A stretch of 62,990 bases of DNA from Bacillus rhizoplanae (GTDB taxonomy: Bacteria; Bacillota; Bacilli; Bacillales; Bacillaceae_G), in NCBI RefSeq assembly GCF_917563915.1, contig NZ_CAKJTI010000020.1:1-62990 (forward strand). The letters run 5' to 3'. Below are positions 25,372 through 33,568 of the stretch, piece by piece. Each line of letters begins with the position of its first letter. The first letter of the stretch is position 1. The notes under the pieces are model-generated. The model was not told the origin of the DNA. It did no database searches and saw nothing but the letters and a program-made list of their open reading frames with translations. Both the position numbers and the translations under genes were made by a program.

Positions 25372-25483
25372 TTCTCCTACACTCCTTTATTTAGTTATTG
25401 GAACAATTCAATCTATTCATTATTTTCCAATATTCTGACTGAAAGTTCAAGTGTGTATTTATTTTTTATTTTCTAAAAATACA

Positions 25484-25512
25484 TTGACAAAAAATACAGA
25501 TAGGTGTAAATT
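25484..25512 (+). promoter_or_regulatory. sigma-A promoter of phaQ-phaP-phaJ
   Basis: TTGACA (25484-25489), 17-base spacer, TAAATT (25507-25512), about 50 bases before the phaQ start. PhaQ is known in Bacillus to repress its own operon and to be released by PHB, so its operator should lie near here. Confidence 0.7.
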
Positions 25513-25565
25513 GCACATATAAGAAAAAAATTCCATCTAACTGATTCATGAGGTGATGCACAATC

Positions 25566-26015
25566 ATGCTACAAAATGAACCAGAAAAAAAAGAAAGTTT
25601 GGACACAACCCAAACGAAACAACCAAACTCCATGCCAAAAAACTTCTTAGTTCCATTCTTACTTCTCTGTCTTAAAGACTGGAGTCTTCACGGTTACAAA
25701 CTCATTCAGATGCTAATGGATATTGGCTTTTCTTCTATTGATCAAGGTAATGTATATAGGACTTTACGCAAACTAGAAAAAGAAAACCTCATATCTTCTA
25801 CTTGGGATACAAGTGAAGGAGGTCCAGCAAAACGAATTTATTCTTTAACGGAATATGGAGAGGAATATTTAACATCTTGCGCTACGTCATTTGAGCAATA
25901 TCAAAAAATGCTTCGTACGTTTTTTAACCTATACACGAGTGCATTCTTTCCATTTTCCAATGTTCCAACAAAGGATGAGAAATCTTCATCGTCTTTTGGT
26001 GACACAGCAGATTAA
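25566..26015 (+). CDS. phaQ: PHB-responsive repressor PhaQ (PadR-like)
   Basis: A 149-residue PadR-type winged-helix protein: LVPFLLLCLKDWSLHGYKLIQML, VYRTLRKLEKENLISSTWDTSEGGPAKRIYSLTEYGEEYL. It has a shorter C-terminal helix than classic PadR proteins, ending in a charged tail. It is known from Bacillus to sense PHB and control phaQP. GAGGTGAT lies about eight bases before the ATG. First gene of phaQ-phaP-phaJ. Confidence 0.93.
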   Translation: MLQNEPEKKESLDTTQTKQPNSMPKNFLVPFLLLCLKDWSLHGYKLIQMLMDIGFSSIDQGNVYRTLRKLEKENLISSTWDTSEGGPAKRIYSLTEYGEEYLTSCATSFEQYQKMLRTFFNLYTSAFFPFSNVPTKDEKSSSSFGDTAD

Positions 26016-26058
26016 TCTGCGTTCACAATATGTAAAAAATTTATTTGGAGGTCAAGTC

Positions 26059-26583
26059 ATGGAAACGAAACCACACGAACTTGTTGATGCATTCTGGAAA
26101 AACTGGTCACACTCTCTTTCCCTTTTTTCTTCAGCGGGAAAACAAATGGAACAACTTACATTAGAAACATTGAAACATCAGCAGGAAGCTTTGCATAAAT
26201 TAACAGAAAGTACGGAAGAAATCGAAAAAGAAATCCAGCAATTTTCAGCGCAAGCAAACGCGCAATATGCTGAATATGTAAAGCAATTTTCTGGCAACTC
26301 CTTTAATGAACAAATTGACGGATGGCAAGAAAAATGGAATGAACTTTCTAGTCATATGCACCAATTTACTGTTTCTCCAACAAAAGCATCTTTGTCTTTA
26401 CTTTCACAAACAAGCGGACAATTCGAAGAAGCAGTGAAACAACTGATTAGCCAACAACAACAACAACGTCAAGAGGTTCAAAAACAAATGGAAAGTTTTT
26501 TAGAAGAATTCAAATCCATGCAACTAGACCTCGTAAAAAAGTTCGAGGAAAACTCAAACAATCTATTCACTTCCATGAAATAA
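26059..26583 (+). CDS. phaP: phasin PhaP
   Basis: A 174-residue granule-coat protein starting METKPHELVDAFWKNW, with GGAGG seven bases before the ATG. It is almost wholly helical with glutamine-rich heptads (QEALHKLTESTEEIEKEI, QLISQQQQQRQEVQKQM), as expected for a phasin that covers PHA granules. An open frame extends 56 codons upstream, but that part overlaps phaQ and has no ribosome site. Confidence 0.93.
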   Translation: METKPHELVDAFWKNWSHSLSLFSSAGKQMEQLTLETLKHQQEALHKLTESTEEIEKEIQQFSAQANAQYAEYVKQFSGNSFNEQIDGWQEKWNELSSHMHQFTVSPTKASLSLLSQTSGQFEEAVKQLISQQQQQRQEVQKQMESFLEEFKSMQLDLVKKFEENSNNLFTSMK

Positions 26584-26684
26584 GAAAAATGTGGCAACTT
26601 ACTGCAAAAAATACTCGTCTCTTTCTTTCTCCTCTTACATCAGGATGGCCCACATTTTTCAACATGGAACAGAAGGAGGAAGAA

Positions 26685-27128
26685 ATGAATCCTTTTCAAG
26701 AAGCAGAATCTGTCCATGAGCTTTATTATGATGAGATTCACATTGGTGATCAAGCTTCTTTAACAAAAACGATTACAGACGAAGATATTGTTACTTTTGC
26801 AAAACTTACCGGTGACGTAAATCCAATTCATTTGCTTGATTCTTTTGCAAAAACAACGATGTTTAAAGAACGTATTGCTCACGGTATGCTCGTATCTAGC
26901 TTTATTTCAACAATACTTGGAACAAAGCTTCCAGGGAAAAATACCATTTATTTATCTCAAAATATGGCATTCCGTGCCCCTGTAAAAATTGGAGATACGC
27001 TACGTGTTGTCGCTGAAGTAATTGAAAAGCGCGATGACAAAAGAATTATTACACTACAAACAAATGTATATAATCAATACGACAAAGTTGTTGTTGAAGG
27101 TACAGCAACTGTCCTGAAAAAAGAGTAG
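26685..27128 (+). CDS. phaJ: (R)-specific enoyl-CoA hydratase PhaJ (MaoC family)
   Basis: A hot-dog-fold hydratase of 147 residues that turns trans-2-enoyl-CoA from beta-oxidation into (R)-3-hydroxyacyl-CoA for PHA synthesis. The hydratase-2 motif is FAKLTGDVNPIHLLDSFAKTT...RIAHGMLVSSF, with catalytic Asp and His. The start at 26685 follows AAGGAGG with a 5-base spacer. It is 100 bases after phaP on the same strand and is followed by a terminator. Confidence 0.93.
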   Translation: MNPFQEAESVHELYYDEIHIGDQASLTKTITDEDIVTFAKLTGDVNPIHLLDSFAKTTMFKERIAHGMLVSSFISTILGTKLPGKNTIYLSQNMAFRAPVKIGDTLRVVAEVIEKRDDKRIITLQTNVYNQYDKVVVEGTATVLKKE

Positions 27129-27147
27129 CGCTGCTACTCTTTTTTCA
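27119..27147 (+). terminator. terminator of phaQPJ
   Basis: AGAGTAGC-GCT-GCTACTCT followed by six T; the stem overlaps the phaJ stop codon. Confidence 0.85.
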
Positions 27148-27265
27148 TTTCATCCAAGAACTGTTAGTATGACCGATTACTTCCGCGTATGAGTGAAAAC
27201 AGAACACATACAATAACATTATCAGCTATCATAAGCTGAAAATAAAAAAAAGGGGTATATCTAAC

Positions 27266-27451
27266 ATGGCGAAAACAAATAAACTACTTGTCCCTGGCGC
27301 TGAACAAGCACTAGAACAATTTAAGTATGAAATTGCTCAAGAATTTGGCGTGAATTTAGGCTCTAACACAGCTTCTCGCTCTAACGGATCTGTTGGCGGT
27401 GAAGTAACAAAACGTCTCGTTTCACTTGCACAACAACAATTACGTGGATAA
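27266..27451 (+). CDS. alpha/beta-type small acid-soluble spore protein
   Basis: A 61-residue SASP that coats spore DNA and protects it from UV. Signature segments are [21 protein letters not shown] and [19 protein letters not shown], with the conserved Glu-Phe site where germination protease cuts (KYEIAQEF). AGGGG precedes the ATG. Single gene, expected to be read by sigma-G in the forespore. At 61 residues it is slightly shorter than typical alpha/beta SASPs. Confidence 0.95.
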   Translation: MAKTNKLLVPGAEQALEQFKYEIAQEFGVNLGSNTASRSNGSVGGEVTKRLVSLAQQQLRG

Positions 27452-27515
27452 TTAAATAAATAATGGATTTGAGGCAGATATTCTCTGCCTCTTTTCTTTT
27501 GCCTGTAGAAAGTAT

Positions 27516-27590
27516 ATAAAGTTCAACTAACCATCAGTGGGGGTTTTTTTCATCCCCCACTGATGGTTAGTTGAACCAATCCCGCATAAA
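27516..27590. repeat. symmetric bcr1-derived palindrome (75 bp)
   Basis: Flanked by ATAAA on both sides. Arms 27521-27543 and 27554-27576 are perfect 23-bp inverted repeats of the GTTCAACTAACCATCAGTGG block, whereas normal copies pair this arm with the shorter GTGAAACTTCC arm. It is followed by CCAATCCCGCATAAA. Confidence 0.8.
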
Positions 27591-27667
27591 CGTTAAATAT
27601 CTGAGCAAAAATTTTTAAAATGGTTGACAAACATTAACAGTTCCCATATATTATAAATAACAGCATA

Positions 27668-27765
27668 TTTCCAAAGGGGAGTAGCGTCAGAGAAATTATT
27701 CTCTGAAACAAAGTCGTCATTACGTGGAACTATGTTCCTCCGGCTTTGTTGGCATATTTTATTAC
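27668..27765 (+). promoter_or_regulatory. yybP-ykoY manganese riboswitch
   Basis: Contains AAAGGGGAGTAGCGTC, the GTCGTCATTACG loop and CCGGCTTTGTTGGC, the conserved pieces of the yybP-ykoY aptamer that binds Mn2+. It is followed by a terminator hairpin and then a TerC-family exporter gene, so Mn2+ should prevent termination and turn on export. Confidence 0.95.
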
Positions 27766-27774
27766 ATATGTCTA

Positions 27775-27811
27775 GCAAGACCTTTGCCTATCAACGGCAG
27801 AGGTCTTTTTT
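27775..27811 (+). terminator. expression-platform terminator of the Mn2+ riboswitch
   Basis: AGACCTTTGCC...GGCAGAGGTCT stem followed by six T between the aptamer and the terC gene. Confidence 0.85.
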
Positions 27812-27922
27812 GTGTTCGTTTTGAAATTTCTCTGCCATTGGTAGAGCTTATTTTGGGGAAGCTAAACAATGGGGAATTTTCTTCTTTTGTTTAGCACCTA
27901 TACAAACGAGAGGAGAATGTAA

Positions 27923-28723
27923 ATGGATTTATCTTTATTATTGGAGTATGGTTGGGTATTACTTATTTTAATTGTTTTGGAGGGAATTTTAGCAGCAGAT
28001 AACGCGCTTGTCCTTGCTATTATGGTAAAACATTTACCGGAAGAAAAACGTAAAAAAGCCTTATTTTATGGGCTTGCAGGAGCCTTTGTATTTCGCTTTG
28101 GATCGCTGTTTATGATTTCATTTCTTGTCGATGTATGGCAAGTACAAGCGATCGGCGCCATCTATTTAATGTTTATTGCTGGTAACCATCTTGTAAAAAC
28201 TTATGTAAAAAAGAATGCAGCGCACGAAGAAACAGAGGAAAACGAGACAGAGAAAAAACAAGAAAACTTTTGGTGGACTGTATTTAAAGTAGAGGTTGCT
28301 GATATTGCGTTTGCTATTGACTCTATTTTAGCGGCTGTTGCATTAGCTGTGACATTACCGAAAACAAATCTTGGTACGATCGGTAGCCTCGATACAGCAC
28401 AGTTTTTCGTTATTTTCGCAGGTGGTATGATTGGATTAATCATTATGCGCTTTGCCGCATCTGCTTTCGTAAACTTACTGAAACGTAAACCTGGGTTAGA
28501 AACTGCTGCATTCACAATTGTAGGTTGGGTTGGTGTGAAATTAGCAGTTCATACGTTGGCTCACCCTGCATTAGGTGTGATTCCACATGAATTCCCAGAA
28601 TCAGCTACTTGGAAAATTATATTTTGGACTGTATTGCTTGGAATTGGTGCATGTGGCTGGTTCTTATCAAAAGAAACAACGCCAAATGTACAACAAGATT
28701 CGAAAAAAGAAAAAGCGCTGTAA
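27923..28723 (+). CDS. TerC family manganese exporter (MeeF/MeeY-like)
   Basis: A 266-residue membrane protein with seven or so TM segments. TerC motifs are EGILAADNALVLAIMVKHLP and VEVADIAFAIDSILAAVAL, each with acidic residues in the membrane that would bind the metal. A charged loop (EETEENETEKKQEN) separates the two halves. The Mn2+ riboswitch upstream supports Mn2+ export, possibly to metallate secreted proteins as reported for B. subtilis homologues. GAGAGGAG precedes the ATG. Confidence 0.92.
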   Translation: MDLSLLLEYGWVLLILIVLEGILAADNALVLAIMVKHLPEEKRKKALFYGLAGAFVFRFGSLFMISFLVDVWQVQAIGAIYLMFIAGNHLVKTYVKKNAAHEETEENETEKKQENFWWTVFKVEVADIAFAIDSILAAVALAVTLPKTNLGTIGSLDTAQFFVIFAGGMIGLIIMRFAASAFVNLLKRKPGLETAAFTIVGWVGVKLAVHTLAHPALGVIPHEFPESATWKIIFWTVLLGIGACGWFLSKETTPNVQQDSKKEKAL

Positions 28724-28742
28724 TTTCAGCGCTTTTTCTTTT
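28705..28742 (+). terminator. terminator of terC gene
   Basis: AAAAAGCGCTG-TAATTT-CAGCGCTTTTT, overlapping the stop codon. Confidence 0.9.
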
Positions 28743-28835
28743 TTCTTTGAAAATGACCGAACTTTCTTAATCATTGAAAACACACTATATTATATAACAT
28801 AAATGTTAACGCTTTCATTAAAATGATGTCCTTTT

Positions 28836-28851
28836 TGTGAAATATTGCACA
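28836..28851 (+). promoter_or_regulatory. candidate Fnr/CRP-family box
   Basis: TGTGA-AATATT-GCACA, one base from the TGTGA-N6-TCACA consensus, about 100 bp upstream of the formate/nitrite transporter gene. Anaerobic control by Fnr would suit that gene; the match to a promoter spacing is not exact. Confidence 0.4.
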
Positions 28852-28937
28852 AACTTATTGAAAGTATGAACAAATACGTGTACTTTATTCATATCAAGAG
28901 TATTTATAAACGATGTATTAAAGGAGCGTAATGACTT

Positions 28938-29786
28938 ATGCTAGAACAGGGAGTAGCTTACCTTGTGCAGCTTGCAAAGAAGAAGAAACAAATGCTAGAT
29001 AACAATCCAATGCAATATTTTCTTCGTGCTGCACTTGCTGGTATCTATATTGGTTTTACGATTGTACTATGTTTTAAATTAGGGAATTTCTTTCATGATG
29101 CACATTCACCTGCAACATATTTAGCATCTTCTATGTTTTTTGGAATTGCACTCATTTTAATTATTTATGGCGGTGCTGAATTATTTACAGGAAATACAAT
29201 GTATTTCACAGTTGCAACTTTACGAAAAGAAACAACAATTGCTGATACATTACGTAACTGGGGTGCTTGTTATTTAGGGAACTTAGTAGGGGCAATATTT
29301 TTCGCAGCACTCTTTTATGCGACTGGTATTTTTGAAACAATTAGTCACAGTCACTTATTAAATGAAGTTGTCGGAGGAAAGATGGGCGCATCAACAATGC
29401 ATCTATTTTTTAAAGCTATTTTATGTAACTGGCTCGTTTGTCTTGCATGTTTCCTTCCTTCTCAAGTAAAAGGAGATACAGCGAAAATGCTTATGACGAT
29501 GCTTATTGTCTTTACTTTCTTCTTATCTGGATATGAACATAGCATCGCAAATCTATCACTATTTACAATTTCTTTAGTATCACCACACCCTGATACAATT
29601 TCTTTTGCAGGTGCAATCCATAACTTAATTCCAGTTACCATTGGAAATATTATTGGCGGATCGGTGTTTGTCGGCATGGTATATCATTATTTGACTATAA
29701 CAAAAAGTAACCTAGAATCTACAGAAGATGGAATCGTTTCCCCGCAAACTGAAGAAATCATTCCATTACAGGCGCATGCGAAATAA
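28938..29786 (+). CDS. formate/nitrite transporter family protein
   Basis: A 282-residue FNT channel with six TM segments. Typical parts are MQYFLRAALAGIYIGFT, GAELFTGNTMYFT and NWGACYLGNLVGA, and the second-half AILCNWLVCLACF and ANLSLF. These are the two half-repeats that line the anion pore. It could carry nitrite or formate; the context does not decide. AAGGAGCG precedes the ATG. The TAA stop lies in the ATAAA flank of a bcr1 copy. Confidence 0.92.
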   Translation: MLEQGVAYLVQLAKKKKQMLDNNPMQYFLRAALAGIYIGFTIVLCFKLGNFFHDAHSPATYLASSMFFGIALILIIYGGAELFTGNTMYFTVATLRKETTIADTLRNWGACYLGNLVGAIFFAALFYATGIFETISHSHLLNEVVGGKMGASTMHLFFKAILCNWLVCLACFLPSQVKGDTAKMLMTMLIVFTFFLSGYEHSIANLSLFTISLVSPHPDTISFAGAIHNLIPVTIGNIIGGSVFVGMVYHYLTITKSNLESTEDGIVSPQTEEIIPLQAHAK

Positions 29787-29907
29787 AGTGAAACTTCCTT
29801 CTGGGAGCGTTTTTTTCCCAGAAGGTTAGTTGAACCAATCGGGCCCTTACAGACGGTTTGTTTCTCTTCCTTGCCTTACTTCTTACCGGCTGTTTGGGCG
29901 GGATAAA
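29783..29907 (+). repeat. bcr1-like copy 1 of a tandem pair (125 bp)
   Basis: Starts ATAAAGTGAAACTTCCTTCT, contains the CCCAGAAGGTTAGTTGAACC arm and ends GGGCGGGATAAA. Its final ATAAA (29903-29907) is also the first ATAAA of the next copy. The 5' ATAAA contains the stop codon of the transporter gene. Confidence 0.85.
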
Positions 29908-30053
29908 GTGAAACTTCCTTCTGGGAGCGTTTTTTTCCCAGAAGGTTAGTTGAACCAATCGGACACATGCAAGCAGTTGATCCCCCACCTTCCTTCCTTG
30001 TTTCTCTCTGAATCTTGAGGCGGGAGTCTTACTGCCCGTTAATGCGGGATAAA
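29903..30053 (+). repeat. bcr1-like copy 2 of a tandem pair (151 bp)
   Basis: Shares its first ~60 bases with copy 1 and continues with the ATCTTGAGGCGGGAGTCTTA and GCCCGTTAATGCGGGATAAA blocks missing or diverged in copy 1. The unusual CTTCTGGGAG/CCCAGAAG arms (not CATCAGTGGGG) are shared by both copies, so they probably arose by duplication. Confidence 0.85.
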
Positions 30054-30056
30054 TAA

Positions 30057-30102
30057 AAAAACATGCTTCATTATGATTCTATAACGAAGCATGTTTTTTT
30101 AT
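30057..30102. terminator. terminator of opuAA-opuAB
   Basis: ACATGCTTC / GAAGCATGT stem with T or A runs on both sides, next to the opuAB stop. Confidence 0.85.
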
Positions 30103-30942
30103 TTATCCTCTTCTTTTTCGATGAAAACCTTGTGTAATTCGATCTAATATAATCGCAATCACTACGATAGCTAGTCCAGCTTCAAATCCCATTCCAATAT
30201 TCACTTGCGTAACTGAACGATACACATCTACACCAAGTCCTGGTGCTCCTACAAGTGACGCTGTAACAACCATTGATAATGATAACATAATACTTTGGTT
30301 AACCCCAGCCATAATGGTTCCTGTCGCAAGCGGCAATTGTACTTTAAACAACTTTTGTGATGCAGTAGAGCCAAAAGCATTCGCAGCTTCAATCAAATCT
30401 TCTGGTACTTGTCTAATTCCTAAGTCTGTAAAGCGAATTGTTGGTGGCATCGCAAAAATTACAGATGCAATAATCCCTGGAACGACACCTACTCCAAAGA
30501 ATGTAATAGCTGGAATTAAGTACACAAAGGCTGGCATTGTTTGCATAAAATCTAATGTTGGCCTTAAAATTTTTGAAAACCGTTCATTTTGTGACGCTAA
30601 AATACCGATTGGAATCCCGACAATAATGGAAATGATAACCGACGTAAGAACAAGCGCTAATGTTTGCATCGTTTGTCCCCAGTAGTGAATGTTTAGAATG
30701 AATAATAAGCCAATTAACGCAAAAACCATTAAAGATATTTTCCGCGTTGTATACCAAATGAGAAAACATAAAACGATGATCATTAAAAATGCTGGAATCA
30801 ACGTTAAAAAATTTGTAAATAAATCAACGAAACCACCAATAACGTATGAAAAACCTCTAAATAGCCCTTCAAAATGAGCATATAAACTAGCTACAAACAC
30901 ATCGACCCATTCACCTAATGGAATGCGTGGAATACTATTCAT
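30103..30942 (-). CDS. opuAB: glycine betaine ABC transporter permease OpuAB
   Basis: Membrane subunit of an osmoprotectant importer, 279 residues, with six to seven TM segments and the EAA loop DLIEAANAFGSTASQKLFKVQLPLA. The start at 30942 (MNSIPRIPLGEW) is nine bases after GAGG; an ATG two codons earlier is too close. It overlaps the end of opuAA by eight bases. The N-terminus matches OpuAB/ProW proteins rather than the OpuCB type. Confidence 0.92.
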   Translation of the reverse strand: MNSIPRIPLGEWVDVFVASLYAHFEGLFRGFSYVIGGFVDLFTNFLTLIPAFLMIIVLCFLIWYTTRKISLMVFALIGLLFILNIHYWGQTMQTLALVLTSVIISIIVGIPIGILASQNERFSKILRPTLDFMQTMPAFVYLIPAITFFGVGVVPGIIASVIFAMPPTIRFTDLGIRQVPEDLIEAANAFGSTASQKLFKVQLPLATGTIMAGVNQSIMLSLSMVVTASLVGAPGLGVDVYRSVTQVNIGMGFEAGLAIVVIAIILDRITQGFHRKRRG

Positions 30943-32140
30943 CGTCATTCACCTCTTCCTCAATATTTCCTGCAAGGGCTTGAATGACACTTTCTCGTTT
31001 GATTATGCCTCTTAACCTTTTCTTCTCATCAATAACCGGTAATGGGAGCTTCATCTCTGCCATTTTCGCATATGTCTCTTCAAGTAATGTATCTAAATAC
31101 ACGTGCGGAATATCTTTCAGCAGTAAATCAGCAATCGGCCACTGTTTTTGAACCGCTTTATTTGCGTCATCAGCTGTTAATATCCCTAAAAATTCATGTT
31201 TTTTATTTACAACATATACAGTAGACACGCCTGCATTTCTCATAATTTGCAGTGCTACACGTGGTCCGCGATCGATTAGTAATGTTTCTGGTCTTTTCAA
31301 AATAGATTCAGCAGTAATAACTTTTCCTAAATTCACATCCGCAACGAATTTTTCCACGAATTCATTCGCAGGGCTCATCATAATTTCTTCAGGAGTTCCA
31401 ATTTGTACGATTTCTCCATCTTTCATTAATGCAATACGATCACCAATTCGAAGCGCCTCATCTAAATCATGCGTAATAAAAATAATTGTTTTTTCCATCT
31501 TATCTTGCAGCTCTAACAATTCATCCTGCATTTCTTTTCGAATGAGTGGATCTAATGCGCTAAATGCCTCGTCCATAAGTAGGACATCCGGGTCGTTTGT
31601 AAGAGCTCTTGCAATGCCGACGCGTTGCTGCATTCCACCGCTTAATTGCCCTGGATAACTATCTTTATGATGATCTAATCCTACTAACTTAAGTGATTCT
31701 AGAGCCTTCGCTTCTCTTTCTTCTACCGGAACCCCCTGTATTTCTAATCCATAGGCAACATTTTGCAAGACAGTACGATGTGGGAATAGCGCAAACTTTT
31801 GAAAAACCATACTCATTTTCGTTCTTCTGACTTTCCTAAGCGCCTCTTTCCCCATCGTTGCGATGTCTTCTCCATCTATGTATATATGACCTGCTGTTGG
31901 TTTTATTAATTGGTTTAACATCCGAACTAGAGTCGACTTCCCACTTCCTGACAATCCCATAATTACAAATATTTCTCCTGTATATACTTCAAACGTTGCC
32001 TTTTTCACCCCAACGTTCATCCCTGTTTCTTTCAATATTTCTGATTTACTTTTTCCTTTTTTTAATAACGCAACTGCTCTTTGAGGGTTTTTTCCAAATA
32101 CTTTTGTTACGTTTTCAACACGAACTTTTGTATTTTCCAT
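30935..32140 (-). CDS. opuAA: glycine betaine ABC transporter ATPase OpuAA
   Basis: A 401-residue ATPase with Walker A GLSGSGKST, signature LSGGMQQR and Walker B VLLMDEAFSALD, plus two C-terminal CBS domains (VYVVNKKHEFLGILTADD and PLPVIDEKKRLRGIIKRESV), which in this family sense ionic strength or c-di-AMP. The N-terminal extension with KVFGKNPQRAVALLKKGKSK is typical of ProV/OpuAA. AAAGGAG precedes the ATG. Divergent from the binding-protein gene, a different order from B. subtilis opuAA-AB-AC. Confidence 0.94.
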   Translation of the reverse strand: MENTKVRVENVTKVFGKNPQRAVALLKKGKSKSEILKETGMNVGVKKATFEVYTGEIFVIMGLSGSGKSTLVRMLNQLIKPTAGHIYIDGEDIATMGKEALRKVRRTKMSMVFQKFALFPHRTVLQNVAYGLEIQGVPVEEREAKALESLKLVGLDHHKDSYPGQLSGGMQQRVGIARALTNDPDVLLMDEAFSALDPLIRKEMQDELLELQDKMEKTIIFITHDLDEALRIGDRIALMKDGEIVQIGTPEEIMMSPANEFVEKFVADVNLGKVITAESILKRPETLLIDRGPRVALQIMRNAGVSTVYVVNKKHEFLGILTADDANKAVQKQWPIADLLLKDIPHVYLDTLLEETYAKMAEMKLPLPVIDEKKRLRGIIKRESVIQALAGNIEEEVNDDE

Positions 32141-32350
32141 ACAACGACTCCTTTTCTGTCCATCTATTCACATAGTGTAGCGATTTTAAACAGAAATATT
32201 ACATAGAAATTACTCCTATAAGTTTTTTTAAAATCTTCGTTTCCGTTCATAATAAGAAGGTTCGCATATAGATTTAGCAATGCTATACAAAATTAAATAC
32301 ACACATTCCCATAAAAAGAAATTTTCTATTTATGAAACGGGAGGCTTTCA

Positions 32351-33208
32351 ATGAAACGAAAAATATGGCTTATATGCATTTTGTTATTCATCGGTATGAT
32401 TATTACCTCTTGTAATGCAACAAATGCAAATACGAAAGGAAAAATTAAACTTGGTGTAACAAGTTGGAAGGAAAATATTGCGGTTGCAAATATGTGGAAA
32501 GTTTTATTAGAACAAAAAGGATACAAAGTTGAACTCATGTATTTAGAAAAAGCTGCCATTTGGACCGGTGTTGCTCGCGGCGATGTAGATGCAAACTTAG
32601 AAGTATGGCTCCCTGTTACTGATAAACCATTAAATGATCGGTATAAAAATGACATTGTTTTAAAATCAAAATGGTATGAAGGAACTGGGCTAGGTTTAGT
32701 CGTCCCTTCTTATATGAAGGACATTAACAGTATCGAGGAGTTAAATGCTCATAAAGATGAATTAAATAATAAAATTGTCGGTATTGAACCTGGTAGCAGT
32801 CTTATGAATTTAACCGATAAAGCAATGAAAGAATATGATATAAAGCTAAAACTTGTCCAATCTTCAGAAGCAGCAATGATGAGTGAGCTAAAAAAAGCAT
32901 ATACGCAAAAGAAACCAATCGTTGTAACGCTTTGGAATCCACACTGGGGCTTTTCAGAATTTGATTTAAAATATTTAAAAGACCCTAAGAAAGTATATGG
33001 TGAAAAAGATAACATTTATTACTCTGTAAGAAAAGGTTTTGAAAAAGATTACCCGGATATTGTGAAATATTTCGATAGATGGAAAATGAATGATGAACAG
33101 CTTGGTACATTAATGGTTATGTTAAATAAAACAAAGGATCCCGAAGAGGCTACTCGAAAATGGATTAAAAAGAACCAGGCATTAGTAAATGAATGGATAA
33201 AAGATTAA
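32351..33208 (+). CDS. opuAC: glycine betaine-binding lipoprotein OpuAC
   Basis: Substrate-binding lipoprotein of the OpuA system, 285 residues. Signal peptide with lipobox IITSC (Cys23). The mature part has KLGVTSWKENIAVANMWK, a WTGVARGDVDANLEVWLPVT segment and WNPHWGFSEFDLKYLKDP, including tryptophans likely to box the quaternary ammonium. GGGAGG precedes the ATG. It is transcribed away from opuAA/opuAB across a 210-bp gap that must hold both promoters. Confidence 0.92.
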   Translation: MKRKIWLICILLFIGMIITSCNATNANTKGKIKLGVTSWKENIAVANMWKVLLEQKGYKVELMYLEKAAIWTGVARGDVDANLEVWLPVTDKPLNDRYKNDIVLKSKWYEGTGLGLVVPSYMKDINSIEELNAHKDELNNKIVGIEPGSSLMNLTDKAMKEYDIKLKLVQSSEAAMMSELKKAYTQKKPIVVTLWNPHWGFSEFDLKYLKDPKKVYGEKDNIYYSVRKGFEKDYPDIVKYFDRWKMNDEQLGTLMVMLNKTKDPEEATRKWIKKNQALVNEWIKD

Positions 33209-33218
33209 TTTATTACGC

Positions 33219-33270
33219 AAAAATAGGCCAGAGAACCCAATGTCCTCTGGCCTATTGTAAGTTATTTTTT
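33219..33270. terminator. terminator of opuAC
   Basis: TAGGCCAGAG...CCTCTGGCCTA stem 15 bases after the opuAC stop, adjoining the clpP fragment; works in both directions. Confidence 0.8.
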
Positions 33271-33393
33271 GTCAATAACAGCATTAATAATCCCATATGC
33301 TTTCGCTTCTTCCGCTGTCATAAAGTAATCTCTTTCTGTATCATGTTCTACCTTTTCAATTGGTTGCCCTGTTCGATCTGATAGGGATACCGC
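33262..33393 (-). pseudogene. 3' fragment of a clpP-type protease gene
   Basis: About 42 codons reading [19 protein letters not shown] then [21 protein letters not shown] and a stop: the C-terminal end of ClpP, including the conserved DRDYFMSAEEA-type aspartate helix. The rest of the gene, with Ser and His of the catalytic triad, is absent; the frame breaks where IS231-like sequence begins. A deletion or transposition event probably removed the 5' part. Confidence 0.85.
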
Positions 33394-33515
33394 CACATGC
33401 CCATCAACTTAAGATCTCATAATACCCCCAGGACGAAAATTCTGTGCATTTTGCTCGTTTTTATTGTTTTGGGATAACTCGTTCATTTAGCTTGATGGCG
33501 ATGTGGTGTTACCCC
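33386..33515. mobile_element. IS231-like end pair, remnant or MITE
   Basis: GGGATACCGCCACATGCCCATCAACTTAAG-type sequence (first part at 33385-33412) faces an imperfect inverted copy CTTGATGGCGATGTGGTG (33489-33506), about 75 bp apart. CATGCCCATCAACTTAAG is what I recall as the IS231 terminal repeat. No transposase remains. A third, diverged half copy is at 34013-34045. Confidence 0.55.
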
Positions 33516-33568
33516 TATATACAAAAACAGAGGGCAGATATGCATCCCCCTCTTGTGTCCAACCAATA

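Noticed and set aside
25891-26058. 56-codon N-terminal extension of PhaP
   Set aside because: It overlaps phaQ in another frame and lacks a ribosome site; GGAGG seven bases before the ATG at 26059 decides the start.
27593-27778. 61-codon minus-strand frame upstream of terC
   Set aside because: It is antisense to the yybP-ykoY riboswitch, whose conserved structure explains the sequence.
29758-29988. Minus-strand frame with repeated LVQLTFWEKNAPRRKFHF
   Set aside because: It reads through the two tandem bcr1 copies; the repeat in the protein comes from the DNA repeat, and there is no ribosome site.
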